DNA of 64,000 bases, taken from Gonapodya prolifera JEL478 (Eukaryota; Monoblepharomycota; Monoblepharidomycetes; Monoblepharidales; Gonapodyaceae). The notes under the pieces were generated by a model. That model was not told the DNA's origin and made no database searches. It was given only the letters and a program-made list of their open reading frames with translations. Shown here piece by piece: positions 13,950-25,438 of the stretch (its first letter is position 1; each line of letters begins with the position of its first letter). The stretch is taken from the NCBI GenBank assembly GCA_001574975.1, contig KQ965815.1, forward strand, positions 105,853 through 169,852, given 5' to 3'. The translations under genes and the position numbers were made by a program.

Positions 13950-15727
13950 ATGCTGAAGACTCTGGGAACGCGCCTGATCAACCAATCCACCGTGAGCTTG
14001 AGCTTCGGCCGCAGCGATGCCTCTTCTTTCCTGTTGTTTGAGTCGATCAGCACCCTCACACGTTTTGAACTCGCTTTACTCAGGGAAAAGGCCGCGTTTG
14101 TCTGGTCACCGGCAGCGCCAGCCATGGATTGGGACGAGCCGGAATCTTGGGGTTCGCGAAGGTACCGCGTCAACGGATCTAGATTGGCCGACATGTACCA
14201 CTTTCTGACCATTGGTATGTTTTCAGGAAGGAGGGTTGGTCGCAGTTAGTGACATCCCGAAGAGGGAGAAGGAGGGGCAAGGTGTGCTATCAACAAGCGT
14301 TGTGCCCGACACCAGAGACACTCAGACGCATTTCCCTTTCTTCTCACAGAGCTCGTCGCAGAAGTGGAGAAGATGGGCGGCAAGGCCATTTGGGTTCCCC
14401 TGTAAGAACGTTCGTGGATAGTGATGAAGTTTTCACCACCGCCCACCAACCTCCGCCGGTGTCCTGATTTCGTCACAGGGATGTAACCAAGGAAGAAATG
14501 TGGAAATCGGCAGTGTCCGAGTGAGTCCACATTCTTGGAACTCGAGACTCGGTTTGCAATGAAGCTCGTCATTCATGTCCACCCGCTTTACAGGATCGAA
14601 TCCAAACTGTACGTTCGCCTCCACCAAAACCCCCTTCCACCCAGCTCTCACATTCGACCCTCCTCCCCACCAGCGGCGTTCTCGACGTCCTCGTGAATAA
14701 CGCCGGTCTCCTGACCAAACACGACAATTACACCGTTGATCCGGACGAGCTCTCGCTGGACGAGTTCCACAAGGTGACGTCGATAATGATTGATGGCGTG
14801 TATTTGGGGCATAAGGTATGACAGGTGCGAGGGTTTTGAGCTGGAAAGGTTCGACTCAAAGTGTTCTTTTCGTCATTATTGTTTGTGTTTGATCACAACA
14901 CCGAAATATTCCGTGGACTGGCTAGTACGGTGGGTTTCCTGTCTATCTCAACACACCGTAACAGAGAGCGCACACTGTTTGGTTTCAGCCGGAATGTCCA
15001 TGAAGAAGAACCCCGCCACGGTTTGTTTCCTCTCGACTTGATCACCCACGCACATAATTTCTCCGCCTCGCCCAAAATAACACCTGTTCCATACCCCCTC
15101 CCCCCTTCCCACCTCTCCACCAGGAATACTCCTCCATCATCAACGTCTCCTCCCAACTCGGTCGCACGGGCGCCATCGGACACATCGCGTACGGGACGTC
15201 AAAGTGGGCCGTGAGGGGTATGACAAAGTTCATGGCGGCGTCGTTCCCGACCGCGGGTGTGAGAGTAAGAGTAAATTCAATTCGTGAGTAGGGTTAGACT
15301 GCGGGAGTTGGCTTGGCATGATATTGATTGGTCTCGTACACTTCGATTGATCTACGAATATTTATTTTGGTTTTGGTGGGATTACTGTTGAAGATCCTGG
15401 TAGGTAATGGACTGTGCGTCACCGTTCTCACCACTCACAAGCCGAAATCATCCCACCACGCTCCACACATCTAAAAACTTTACCCCACTTCCATTCGCGG
15501 CTCCCCCAAAAGGCGTTATTGGCACCGAACTTACTCGCGGCGCAGGCCTCGTCGACCACAACTCCGACGCCAGCGTCAGCGAGCCCGCAAAGGCCATGGA
15601 GAGCATGATCTACCTGAAGCGGTTCGGCAATGTGTCCGAGGTGGCGAACCTGATGGTTTTCTTGGCGAGCAATGAGAGTAGCTTCTCGACGGCGAGCGAG
15701 TTCTTGATTGATGGGGGGTGGATGTGA
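13950..15727 (+). CDS. Short-chain dehydrogenase/reductase (SDR)
   Basis: A classical NAD(P)-dependent SDR. Exons joined by splice motifs give the Rossmann glycine motif TGSASHGLG after VCLV, then VAVSDI at the second strand, LDVT after an intron, NNAG in LVNNAGLLT, the catalytic Ser region INVSSQLG, and the catalytic pair in YGTSK. The C-terminus has the usual FLASNES and IDGGWM motifs, so it is full length. Exon 1 (13950-13991) is only 14 codons ([14 protein letters not shown]). The segment upstream of the cofactor motif is short, with no obvious targeting peptide. At least seven introns; those around 14813-15123 are the hardest to place. The substrate is unknown; the overall pattern is like 3-alpha/20-beta-type SDRs. 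Confidence 0.85.
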
Positions 15728-16175
15728 AGGGGTGGATGGGTGCGAGCGGAGGTGGTAGCGGATGGTGGGGAAGAAGGCGAACTGCCCGGAAAAAGTCGGT
15801 GAAAAATAATTGCTTACGAACTTGGTCATGGACGTGGTGTCGGATAGCTAACGCGAACCAGTATAAAATGGTGACGTGTTCGGAAGTATGATGTCTCGTT
15901 AACGCCTAACGCGTCGTTATTCAATATTTATCCATCAACCACACCTAGCTGTCCAACGCTTACTAGAACCAAGCGCCCACCCCTTTGAGACGTCCAGTTA
16001 CTAATATGTGCTAAGTTGATTGGGGTCCTGATGGCAGATGACCGCGTGGTTGGTTACAGCTGCTCCATGGGTTTCCCTTCCCACTCACCATGTTGATGAA
16101 ACATATTTAAACGATTGTAGTGGAGTGCGTTGTGCCGATGGACGTTTGAACGATGATTAGCTTTGTGTCGGCGTC

Positions 16176-16210
16176 CGGCGAAAAGTGATTACGGCGAAAA
16201 GTGATTAGCG
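16176..16210 (+). repeat. Short direct repeat, two copies
   Basis: The unit GGCGAAAAGTGATTA occurs twice in immediate succession, separated only by CG/CC-type junction bases. Confidence 0.6.
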
Positions 16211-16756
16211 GTCCTAGAAAACGAGATCATGGGTCTCGATGGACGGAGGGGGATGTTTGAGAGAGGTTAATAGTGGCGATGATGGCAACATCAAAAAACA
16301 GACACAACTACCCCAAAAGAGGCATAGCTCATGGTTGGGTTCGGTCCGACTGGACCATAAATCGAGTGGAGTTGACTCGCAGTTACACGGAAGTTGGACT
16401 CGAGTCTCGACCGAGACCAGGTCGAGTCAAATTAGGCCACGCGTCAAAATATAAGGGATTAAGAGGAGTCAATCTGACGTGCAGATACTTCAGCCGAGCT
16501 GGACAGTAACGCTCTCATCCCACACAACGGGCGAAAAATTATCAACAAATCTGGGGCCGCATGATCACAAGCCCTTTTGATTTAATCAGAAGGTTAAGTT
16601 TATCCTCGCTGATTATACTTTTCTTTCACAATATATCCTTTACACTTTGTCTGAAATGCTTTCATTACAACGTTTTTCGTGGCACTCAATTCACCATAAA
16701 GCAAAACGAACCCGTCATTCTTCGCTCCCTTCTCAGGATGCTTTCCCAAGTCAATA

Positions 16757-16809
16757 CATCGTCATAGATACAGTGACCGAATGACTACTACTATAATATT
16801 TGTAGTGAC
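16757..16809 (+). repeat. Left arm of a 53-bp inverted repeat
   Basis: Starts CATCGTCATAGATACAGTGA and ends TTTGTAGTGAC. By eye it matches the reverse complement of 20338-20390 at 50 of 53 positions. The right half is itself nearly palindromic around TATAATA. Confidence 0.8.
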
Positions 16810-18429
16810 TTCGAAACAGCTGGGTGATTAGTGACTCGTCATCATCTCGATGACAGAGTTTCATTCATTGGTTCCATGCGACAACGAGCCCAAGTAAGCG
16901 GGACAGACCGCTATCTCGCCAGATTTTATTTGCAAGGCTTTTGACATGTAGCGGCGTCCTGTTCGAAACTCGTAGCATCACCGGAGTGGCGCATCTGTGC
17001 TGTTTTGCAATGAATCTGGCCTCCAGACACCGATGCGGCAGAATTTGTTATTGGAGCTTTTAGACCCTTCAGCGGCGACTTGGTTGCTTGAGCTCACGGA
17101 GGAATAAAAACCATTATAAAGGTCCGAGTTTGAGAACTCGAAGCCACTTCAGTATCGATTACAGGTCCACTGGAAGCTTGGCTACCTTGCTACTGCGCTT
17201 CTGAAAACCTCTCGCTTGCAAAAGCATCACATATAGTATTCAGGGAGTTGCGCTTTGTGTATCTCCGCGACCAAATGAAACAGCTCAATGACTTGGAGCA
17301 TTTGCGCCTACAGCTATTGACCGGGCCCCTTTTGATGTTGTTCAGTGTTTTTAGTTGCACGTTCGCCATAGAGATTCTGCCGTCTACGGTATGTTCTACT
17401 CGTGTCTTTGAACGCAGTAGTCATTTCCCGCCCGCGGCAGGTATGCCTGGACCATGGCGGCAGTGGGCGCCTCAAGCGCCCTGGGTGATACCCGAGTTGC
17501 AATGCCCACAGGGGAACCGACATCGACCCCCAGTATTCTACGTCGACTAGGAGCCAGTTTAGTCACAGCTTCTGCACGGAATCGAATGCAGCGCATATAA
17601 GCAGTTAATAAAAGCCAGGTTCTCGGCGTGGTTGGCAGAGTGAGATGATCCATCTCGCTTCCAATTTAGATGTGCGCGGTTGGGTTTGTCTTTGCCGGCG
17701 CCTCGCGCACCGCGTCCCACCAGACCTTGAGGCAGACTGGAATGTGTTGCACTGAGCATGAGCGCTTAGTCACACAATCCACCAAGTCTGGTCCCAATAC
17801 TCATCACGTGACGTCGACCACCCTCACTTCTTGTGCCGTTTCGCTCCACAACATTCTCCACCCACGCTCCTATCTGCTCAACGGACATTTTGATCAACAG
17901 AAATAGGACTATCGCGGCGTGTTTGATAAGAAATAGGACTTTGGACTCCCTTCCTGGCCGCCCTACCTGCGTCCCTCATTGAGTTTTGTGGCCCCTTTGG
18001 CACAAGATATGCCCCGCCCCACTTTGTAATTTGCTGCTCTGACCTCTATAAGTCGTCACTTCCGGTCCTACGCTGCCCAATCTGTTAACTGCGAAAGATG
18101 GGTTGTGGGGGTGCTGGAAGAGTTCGGAGTGTGCTTGTGGAGGTGTGCCTTACCGGGGGGGGATTCCAGCCGACCTCACAGAGAGAGACAGAGAGAGATG
18201 CGAGATGATCGAGGGTGGAGCGAGGACCGAATGGGTGTCGCGGGAGAGATCCAAAGGACTGGAGAGAGACGCCGCAAGATACTAGCTCAGTGGAGAAGCG
18301 TAGTGCACTCAGATGTACCAGAGGAGCGTGCAATAGAGCTCATGACGGGGAGTTGAGGCCAATTCTCATATCTCATGACCACTGCGTTACAAGCTTCACT
18401 TGAATAGGCGCGAATCACACGCAAACTTA

Positions 18430-18541
18430 ATAGGAAGGCAGACTAGGCTGCGACAGAGGAAAGTGCACGAAACACCACAAATCTCGATGAGGAAGGCAGA
18501 TTGGGCTGCCACAGGGGAAGGCGAACAAGCACCACAGATCT
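18430..18541 (+). repeat. Imperfect tandem duplication, about 57 bp unit
   Basis: Two adjacent units share AGGAAGGCAGA, then TAGGCTGCGACAG versus TGGGCTGCCACAG, and both end in CACCACA(A/G)ATCT. Several substitutions separate them, so the duplication is not recent. Confidence 0.7.
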
Positions 18542-20337
18542 GGAAGAAGTTCACCATATTGCGCGATCGTCCGTTAAGAGACATTCCAAACTAAGAGGAT
18601 CGTTTCACCCCAGTAGCGAATAAAATCTTGAATGAATGGCGTTGAGTAATGGATGTGTGGTTCAATTTGGGATTGTTGTGACGGCCGACGAGTCGACGTG
18701 TGAAGACTGTTGCTTGTCGATGTACGCTGTGGGGGAGGGAATATAAAAAGGAAAAGGGATGACTGTATGCCTGAATAAATTCAAGAAAAAGAAAAATAAG
18801 GAAGGAGCAAAAAATGTCTTTACCACACTTGGTGCCTGTGCAGGGTGCACTCCGCAGCCCAGACTTTCTCCTGACAGGTCCATGGACCAACAACTGTATT
18901 ATTGCAGGTTCTCACACCATATGCGGGGAAATCCACCCCAGTTGTTGTGGATTCCTGTCAATCCCATCCGTGTAGATTTTGTTGAAACCCGGCAGCGGGG
19001 CGTACATTCGCTCACATCAAGGTTTTGGGCCGACTTTCAGTCAGGTAAGGTGGTCATATAGCCAGCTACACCACAGCAAAGCACAGCTGCCGGAAAACAT
19101 CGCGATGCAACTTCAGCTGGCCTATTCTGTCCAACACACCACTTATGTAGCAGCCGCAGGTTTGGGCTTACAACAGACTCTATTCACTCTTCCCGGCTCC
19201 CGCTCGTTCATCAGTAAACAAGATATGCGAGCACACAATACTGACCGGGCAAACCATTTTGGACCAAAGATCTTAAGCTTGAAGTGGTGGATCTGGTTGC
19301 GCGAGCCACCCGAATCTTGAGTTTCCTCAACATTGACTCACGAGTGCAGATGCGGCGGATATGTGGTCTCAGCAATGCCACTCATATAGATTTCGTCGGT
19401 GTAAATAACAATATGTGAGCTTTCTGCTTTGCAAGTGGCGAGATCCGGCAAGGCACGTTGGGCCGATCCCCCGTGACTCGGCAGCAGTCCTGTGCCTTCA
19501 CAGTGTCGGCCTTCTTCTCCTTGCGTCAAAAACAATCGGGAAAACCCCAATCCCGTCTACAGTGTCATGGCGCTGGTGCTGGCGTGTGAAGCCGTGGAAT
19601 AGGGGTTGTACCGGGGCTGCAAGGGTGACGACAAGCGATCATCAGCCGTCGAACCATAGCTGTGGCAGGGGGCAGTTGCAGATTTCACGAATGTGCGAGC
19701 GCTTATCAAAACACAAACAGTGCTGAGTCGCATGGTGCCCCTGAGAGGGGGGAGGTGCCGATGACGTATTTTGCAACAGAAATGTATTTTCATGTTCATG
19801 GTACGGTACACCGGACTGTGTATATCATGACTCTATATAAGGTGTGGTGTGCGGTACCATCGTCCCCACTGACTTTGATGGTACGGTAAGCCGAAGCGTG
19901 GTAGGGTACACCGCCAGGCGCTTTGTCCTAAATGAGATTTCCACGAGCCGACTGACAGAATTTGTCCTCGAAACTTTCTCACCTCGGAATCCAAGGACAG
20001 GACCATTTCATCAGTTCCAAATCTACTTCTTTCCCTGGGCGAGACGTTGAAAACGTCCCGAAGACGTCGCCAAGAACCAACAATCCCATCAACCGAGCTC
20101 ACCCCGCTCACGAGGGGAAGCCACAGGGCTCCAGGAGTGAGTGTGCTGAACAGTGAGGTGAAAGAACAGCTCCGTTCGAGGAAGTGCGGGTGGTATTGGG
20201 ATGTGGCGCGAGGATGTTGGCAATCGAAACATACATGCCCGATGGAGCCGGCTCAACCGTTCCTAGCCTATACTCGAGCGATTTTGTGACGCCGATTGGT
20301 TCTGAGTGATCGGAACAAACGGGTTATCGGATCTTTT

Positions 20338-20390
20338 GTCGCTACAAATATTATAGTAGTAGTCACTCCGTCACTGTATCTATGACGATG
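20338..20390 (-). repeat. Right arm of a 53-bp inverted repeat
   Basis: The reverse complement matches 16757-16809 with three mismatches. No clear target-site duplication flanks the outer ends, and similarity ends abruptly on both sides. Confidence 0.8.
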
Positions 20391-21072
20391 GTCAGTCGTT
20401 TGAGTCGTTTGCTTATGTAAGACAAGCAGTCGTTGGCGAACATGGCGGCACAGCCTCAATTCGGTCGATTTGCAGTCGTGGCGAGGCGATGACGAAGGCA
20501 CACAGGCCCAGAATTAAGAGGTTTGGGCGAGCGATGAGCAGCAAGCGGGCTTCCAGTTTGATAAGACGAAAATGCAGCCGAATTGGTCTGGTCAATCGGA
20601 GAGCGATGCCGGAGGTAAGCGGGCCTCAAAGGTCCAATTATAGACAGATCCGTAAAAGGGTCCGTCGTGAGAGAGCAAGAGTCAATCGTAGCGAAGGCGA
20701 TTCGATCAGGTGATCGGCGGGTAGACGAAGGGCGATGGCGATGGCGGTGGCGCAAAAAGACACCTCGCCCACATGCGCCACATGAGGCACAGGGGCAGTC
20801 AACGCCACATCCCTAAAGTCCCCCTTTCAACCACAGTTCTCCAGGGATACGTATCGGCACCGGAAGGCGTGCGAAAAAGCGACAGCACGTGACTGTATGT
20901 TCTCATCGCGATGGCCTGTCACGTATCCTCCCGTTGTTGCAGCCCCACTCTTTCGCCCGCGATCTTCTGAGGCGTCCTGTGGAACGGTTCGAAAAAGGCG
21001 CCGCCCTGTGACGTGCGAGAGTGTCCTCACCTTCATTTCACTTCTCCTCTCCACGCACTGCACGCGTCGCCG

Positions 21073-23837
21073 ATGACGCCATCGATACTCGCGCACGGGC
21101 TCGCCGTCATCCTCATCCTCGCATCCGTTGCATCCTCCGCGGATGCGCAGTACACCTCCAGCGCGAACACGGACATCGACAGTGGAGTCAGCAGCGGGTA
21201 CTCTTATGCAGCCTTCAGCCTGGCAGACTGCCAGGCAGGTGCGTTGATTTCCGGGCGCGCGAAGTTCGTCGTGTTCCAAACTGACGGCGGCTATGGTTTG
21301 TGCCCCGCCTCGCCCACGGCGACTCCTAGTGTGCAACATCGCCGGCAGATCGTGTGCAGGGTTCACTCAAGCCTCCGACTCCGCGCGCTGCTACTGGAAA
21401 ATATCCAGTAACAATCCGATTGTTGCCAACGGACTCACCGCGTGGGTAAAGCAGGGCGACGTCCCTCCTCCCCCGCTTGCGACCTACGCGTGGACATCGC
21501 AGGCGAACCAGGCTTACGATGGATACTCGATCTTGAGTGAGATTTGTGACGCTGAATAAGCGACTTGGCTGATGAACAATCTAAGTTAAATCTAACTGCG
21601 ATGATGATTGTGATTGCTGGGGTTCAGGGTGGGACGGTTCAAGCGTGGCGTTCTGCCAGTCCATGTGTACATACTTCTCCGCGTGTGTGGGATACACCTT
21701 CACGACATCCACGGGAACGTGTGTTCCCAGGGTATATGTCTCCGTTGGATATTCTCCGCGCTGACTTATCGGCACAAAACTGACCATCCAAATGTGTCCC
21801 TTATAGACCGCACTGCAGGGCGGAACCACCGACACCGGAAGCGTGGCTTACGTAAGGGGTAATCTCGTAGCTCAGGGTGAGTCTCTCTCGAAGTACCTCA
21901 TCGCCGTCCATTAACCTCACATTTCCTTTTTCACGACCTGGACAGCTCCCCCACCCCCAGCTCCTCCAGCGCCTCCCTCTCCCCCACCTCCAACACAACC
22001 CCCGCCCGCCACAGCCGTCGCGTACGGCGGGACTTGTAGCTCGGGAACGACGTGCGTTGGGTCGTTGTCGTGCGTTGCGAGTGAGTCATCTGCTTCCTGA
22101 ACCTCTCACGGTGTGGTACTCACTTGGAATGACGGCAATCACGGACACTCGGAAAGATCTCTGCGGATGTCCCACCACGCAACAGCTATGCACCAACTCG
22201 GTATCAACGTGCTGTGACATATCAGCATCAGCACCGCCTCCTCCCACGGCCTCCGTCACCGTCCGGTACGCCACCATCGATGGCACGATGGTCGCGACAT
22301 CTTCGATGGTTCCCATGACGATGTCGTTGGCCCCTGGCGCCGCTGGGAGTGTGCCTTGGGCGTCTATGACACAGGGACCCGCCAGTGCACCCGTGGGAAG
22401 CAGTGGTGGGAGTGGGAGCCAACCCGCGGACTCAACTCAAGTCGGGGGTGCGAGCGGCGTGAGCGGCGTCGGCGGGGGTCAAGGAGGAAGGTGAGCAAAA
22501 ATACTTCCTTTTGTGCGCTCATTGGTGGGCGGTGGGTTGACCGTTGTTTCTACGTCATTCACCAGTGCACCCCCCTCTTCTGCTCCAAGCCTCCCACTCA
22601 TCATCGGCGCTTCAGTCGGGGGCGTGGGCGCACTGGCAATCATTGGTGCCATTATGTTTGTCATGGTGTCACGCAAACGGAGTCGCGGAGACGCGCAGGA
22701 ACTGAGGGATACGCCGTCACCTTCGACGAAAATAGGGGCATATAAAAGTGCATATTCTGAACCGCTCTCCACGCAACCACAGTCACAAGGACACGACCAG
22801 CTGTTTGCCGGTGGGAGAATCTCGAGCAGCGGGCGGGTATCGTCGCCGGGTATGCCGCTGACCTCACCGCCGAGTAGTGGGCAGAGGAGCTCGGCGTGGA
22901 GCCCGTCGTCGGGGTCAGCTACCGGATCCATAAACCCGCAGCCTCATGTAAGTAACCCTGACATCTCCTCTTCTCCGCCAGTGATCACCCAATCCCACCA
23001 TTCGCACTGCACCTCCAGTGGTTCTTTATCCGAACAGCTGCCATCGCAGGCGTATCTCCCGACGCCGCCGAAGTACCATACACCGGCGCCCCCGTTATGG
23101 CGGTGTACGGGTATGAGGCTCAAGCGAGTGATGAATGTTGGTTGAGCGCAGGGGTGTGTGATGCGGGGTTGATGGTGGTGCTGATTGAGACACTCCCCTC
23201 CCCCGTATCCATTAGTGACGGTTCTCCCTGGCAATATCATTCAGATCGTATCGGTGTATTGCGATGGGTGGGGAACTGGCACGGTGAGTTCACAACTTTC
23301 CCTTTGCATGCTGCCTCGGCCTAAAATCACACTCTCCTGAAACGCAACCCATCCACACACCCATCCAATCCACCTCAAGAATACCAACACCAACACCTAC
23401 GGCATCTTTCCCATCGACGTGCTCCCTCTCAGCGACATCGCACCCAACTCGGCGCCCGCCATTTCATTCAGTACTCAGACGCCACAATACGTGCCCCGAA
23501 CAGTATCGCTCTCCAGCAAAGCGCACAATATGAGCTCTAACAGATATTTAGTAAGGACGTCGACGGCGACACCGTACGGGTCTGCTTCCGTGTCGTGGTC
23601 GGGGTCGACGTCAAGGGTGAGTCATTTTTGGTGGCTGACTCGTCGAAACCTGAATTCTGAATTACATGTCGAATGTTCTTCCCCCCAAACCCGTCTCCAA
23701 CCAAATTTCACCTTTCGGCACAGGACTATCGCGACGTTCGTGGACCGTCCCCGGTGACTAAACCTCCCGAATCGCACACCGCATACCAAGTATCGAGTTC
23801 AACGCAGTTGAGATCCTCAGCACGCTCACTTGAATGA
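21073..23837 (+). CDS. Secreted/transmembrane Cys-rich protein with cytoplasmic SH3
   Basis: A type I membrane protein. It has a signal peptide (MTPSILAHGLAVILILASVA, cleavage near ADAQ), then an ectodomain with two Cys-containing modules. The second (FCQSMCTYFSACVGYTFTTS, then GTCVP) looks PAN/apple-like. A polyproline/Ser stretch and further Cys pairs follow. One TM segment lies near 22585-22670 (IIGASVGGVGALAIIGAIMF) with a basic stop-transfer RKR. The tail is Ser/Pro-rich and ends in an SH3 domain split by introns: AVYGYEAQASDE, PGNIIQIVSVYCDGWGTGT, and YGIFPIDVL. About ten introns; 21295-21358, 21531-21628 and 23621-23723 fit the frame well. The last exon runs 23724-23837. The layout suggests a surface sensor passing signals to proline-rich cytoplasmic partners; this is inferred. 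Confidence 0.75.
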
Positions 23838-24675
23838 AAGGATTTCGATTCACTCGAGCTTGCTCTCGGATTCCGAATTGTCGGGGATTTGTCGAAATCG
23901 GGCGCGTGGAACTTATCGTTTCCAGCTTGCCATGTCCTGCTCACACGGTACTACGGCTTGGAGTCGGGTGCTCTTACGCACAAGTAGCTTATGTAATTCA
24001 ATTCGTCACTTTGAGAACCGGGAATCTGTTGAATTGTCATACTTTCATAAAAACAGCTTGCTATCCACCGGCCTGACGGAATTCGCTGACAGTAAATAAT
24101 GCTATATACAGAGCGCGTAGTCCAATTTTTCATTGCGTTTGTCACAGAAATGAATTATATCCAAAGCAAAGCTTTTTACGGTTGATCGCCCTGGCTGGTT
24201 TCGTTGACTTCCCTCTTCTGACTGCAACAATGACATCGAACAGCATCAAACGCGCGATTTACTCGGTGTGCCTTCGTGGATGGATCGCCGGATAATGACG
24301 CGAACTACGTTGGCCCGGGGGTAAAGGATCGTTCCGCGGAGAACTTCCCGCGACCACCTCCATGGCATCGAAACGCAGGGGATGGTCGAAGATGACTTTG
24401 CGACCGAAATTTGGTCCTGCACGGTCCTGTTCTCTCCATATCTCCGTCTGTCCTGACCTGAAAGCGCTTGGGTTGACGGTTGGTCCGAAAGCCCCGAAAA
24501 CACCGCGAAATGAAGAACGAGGACCCTAAAGTAGCCCCATCGATTCTTATAACAGACGCGTGTCTGATTCAGCTCTGTTATCCGGGAAACGCCAAGGGCA
24601 CCATGGTTGCGGAAGCTCCTCTCGAAATCATGTTGGTGGTCATGTGAATGCTCGCATGGAAGTGCTGAATTCACA

Positions 24676-25090
24676 AGCCATCTAGCAGTGAAAGATGCGA
24701 GCCAGGGTTTGAGAGCGTGAAAACCGCCTTCGAGGAGCAATTTAAAGCTGGGAAGCATTTCGGAGCAGGATTCGTTGTCTTCTGTAAGTACAATTTTGTT
24801 ACGATTTCGCTCGCCACCCACGTTATCTTCTCTTTTCCATGCTCATTACAGACGAGAACAAGCCAGTAGTGCAACTATATGGAGGCTTCACCGCCCCCGC
24901 GAAGACTAAACCGTACACTTCCAAAAGTCTTCATGGAGCCCTCTCGGCTGGCAAACTTCCCGTTCGTCAACCAAAAGAGCTGGTACAAAGGAATTTGAAA
25001 TGCCATTTTTTTGAACAAGAAGCGTTCTCCATCCTTCAAGCCATCAGCAACGGATGGATCTCCTTCGACCCGAACTTGTTCTATCCAGGT
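24676..25090 (+). pseudogene. Remnant of a beta-lactamase-family serine hydrolase
   Basis: The spliced reading (intron about 24783-24851) gives EPGFESVKTAFEEQFKAG, then GAGFVVFYENKPVVQLYGGF, matching the N-terminus of class C beta-lactamase/EstB-type esterases. A weaker match follows (ILQAISNGWISFDPNLFYPG, compare the family's GLLDLD...YWPEF region). The S-x-x-K nucleophile motif and everything downstream are missing; after 25100 the frame breaks up and the Obg gene begins. Upstream the frame meets a stop with no ATG. It appears to be a 5' fragment of a formerly longer gene. Confidence 0.5.
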
Positions 25091-25438
25091 GAGTTCTGAT
25101 AATCGATCGGCTTGTGCTCGAGGGTTTAAGTGCATACATACTTAGGCCGGCTCAACATCAGGTCTCTTGGGTGATATTCGGGGTGCGGAGCTGGTGGCGG
25201 CGGTTGTCAAGGCAATTGATGTAATTGAAGGATGTCGACATTCGTTGTAAAGGCATTAACATGGGAGTTGGATTTCCAAGAAACGTCTGAAGCAATTAAA
25301 AGAAGACTCGCTGTGACGCCCAACTGTTGAAAAGGCCTGGTCGAGAAAAGTTTGCGTGCCTTGTTGGTGAAGGTCGGCGAAATTGTACCACACTTTTGCC
25401 GGGTAAACACATTTCACATTTCTCTCTTCACCTGCTCA

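Larger units (their letters stand above)
15728..21072. other. Gene-poor 5.3-kb region
   Basis: No coding sequence I can support. Short ORFs occur on both strands but lack family motifs and do not join through splice sites. The region holds several small repeats, listed separately, and an inverted 53-bp pair 3.6 kb apart. It could be a decayed mobile element or simply old intergenic DNA. Confidence 0.45.

Noticed and set aside
17248-19550. Several 60-110 codon ORFs in the gene-poor region
   Set aside because: No motifs, no consistent splice joins and no codon-use signal. The repeats in the same interval point to non-coding DNA.
24246-24821. Minus-strand ORF of 191 codons
   Set aside because: It lies antisense to the beta-lactamase-like exon, has no recognisable motif or splice partner, and its composition fits a shadow frame.
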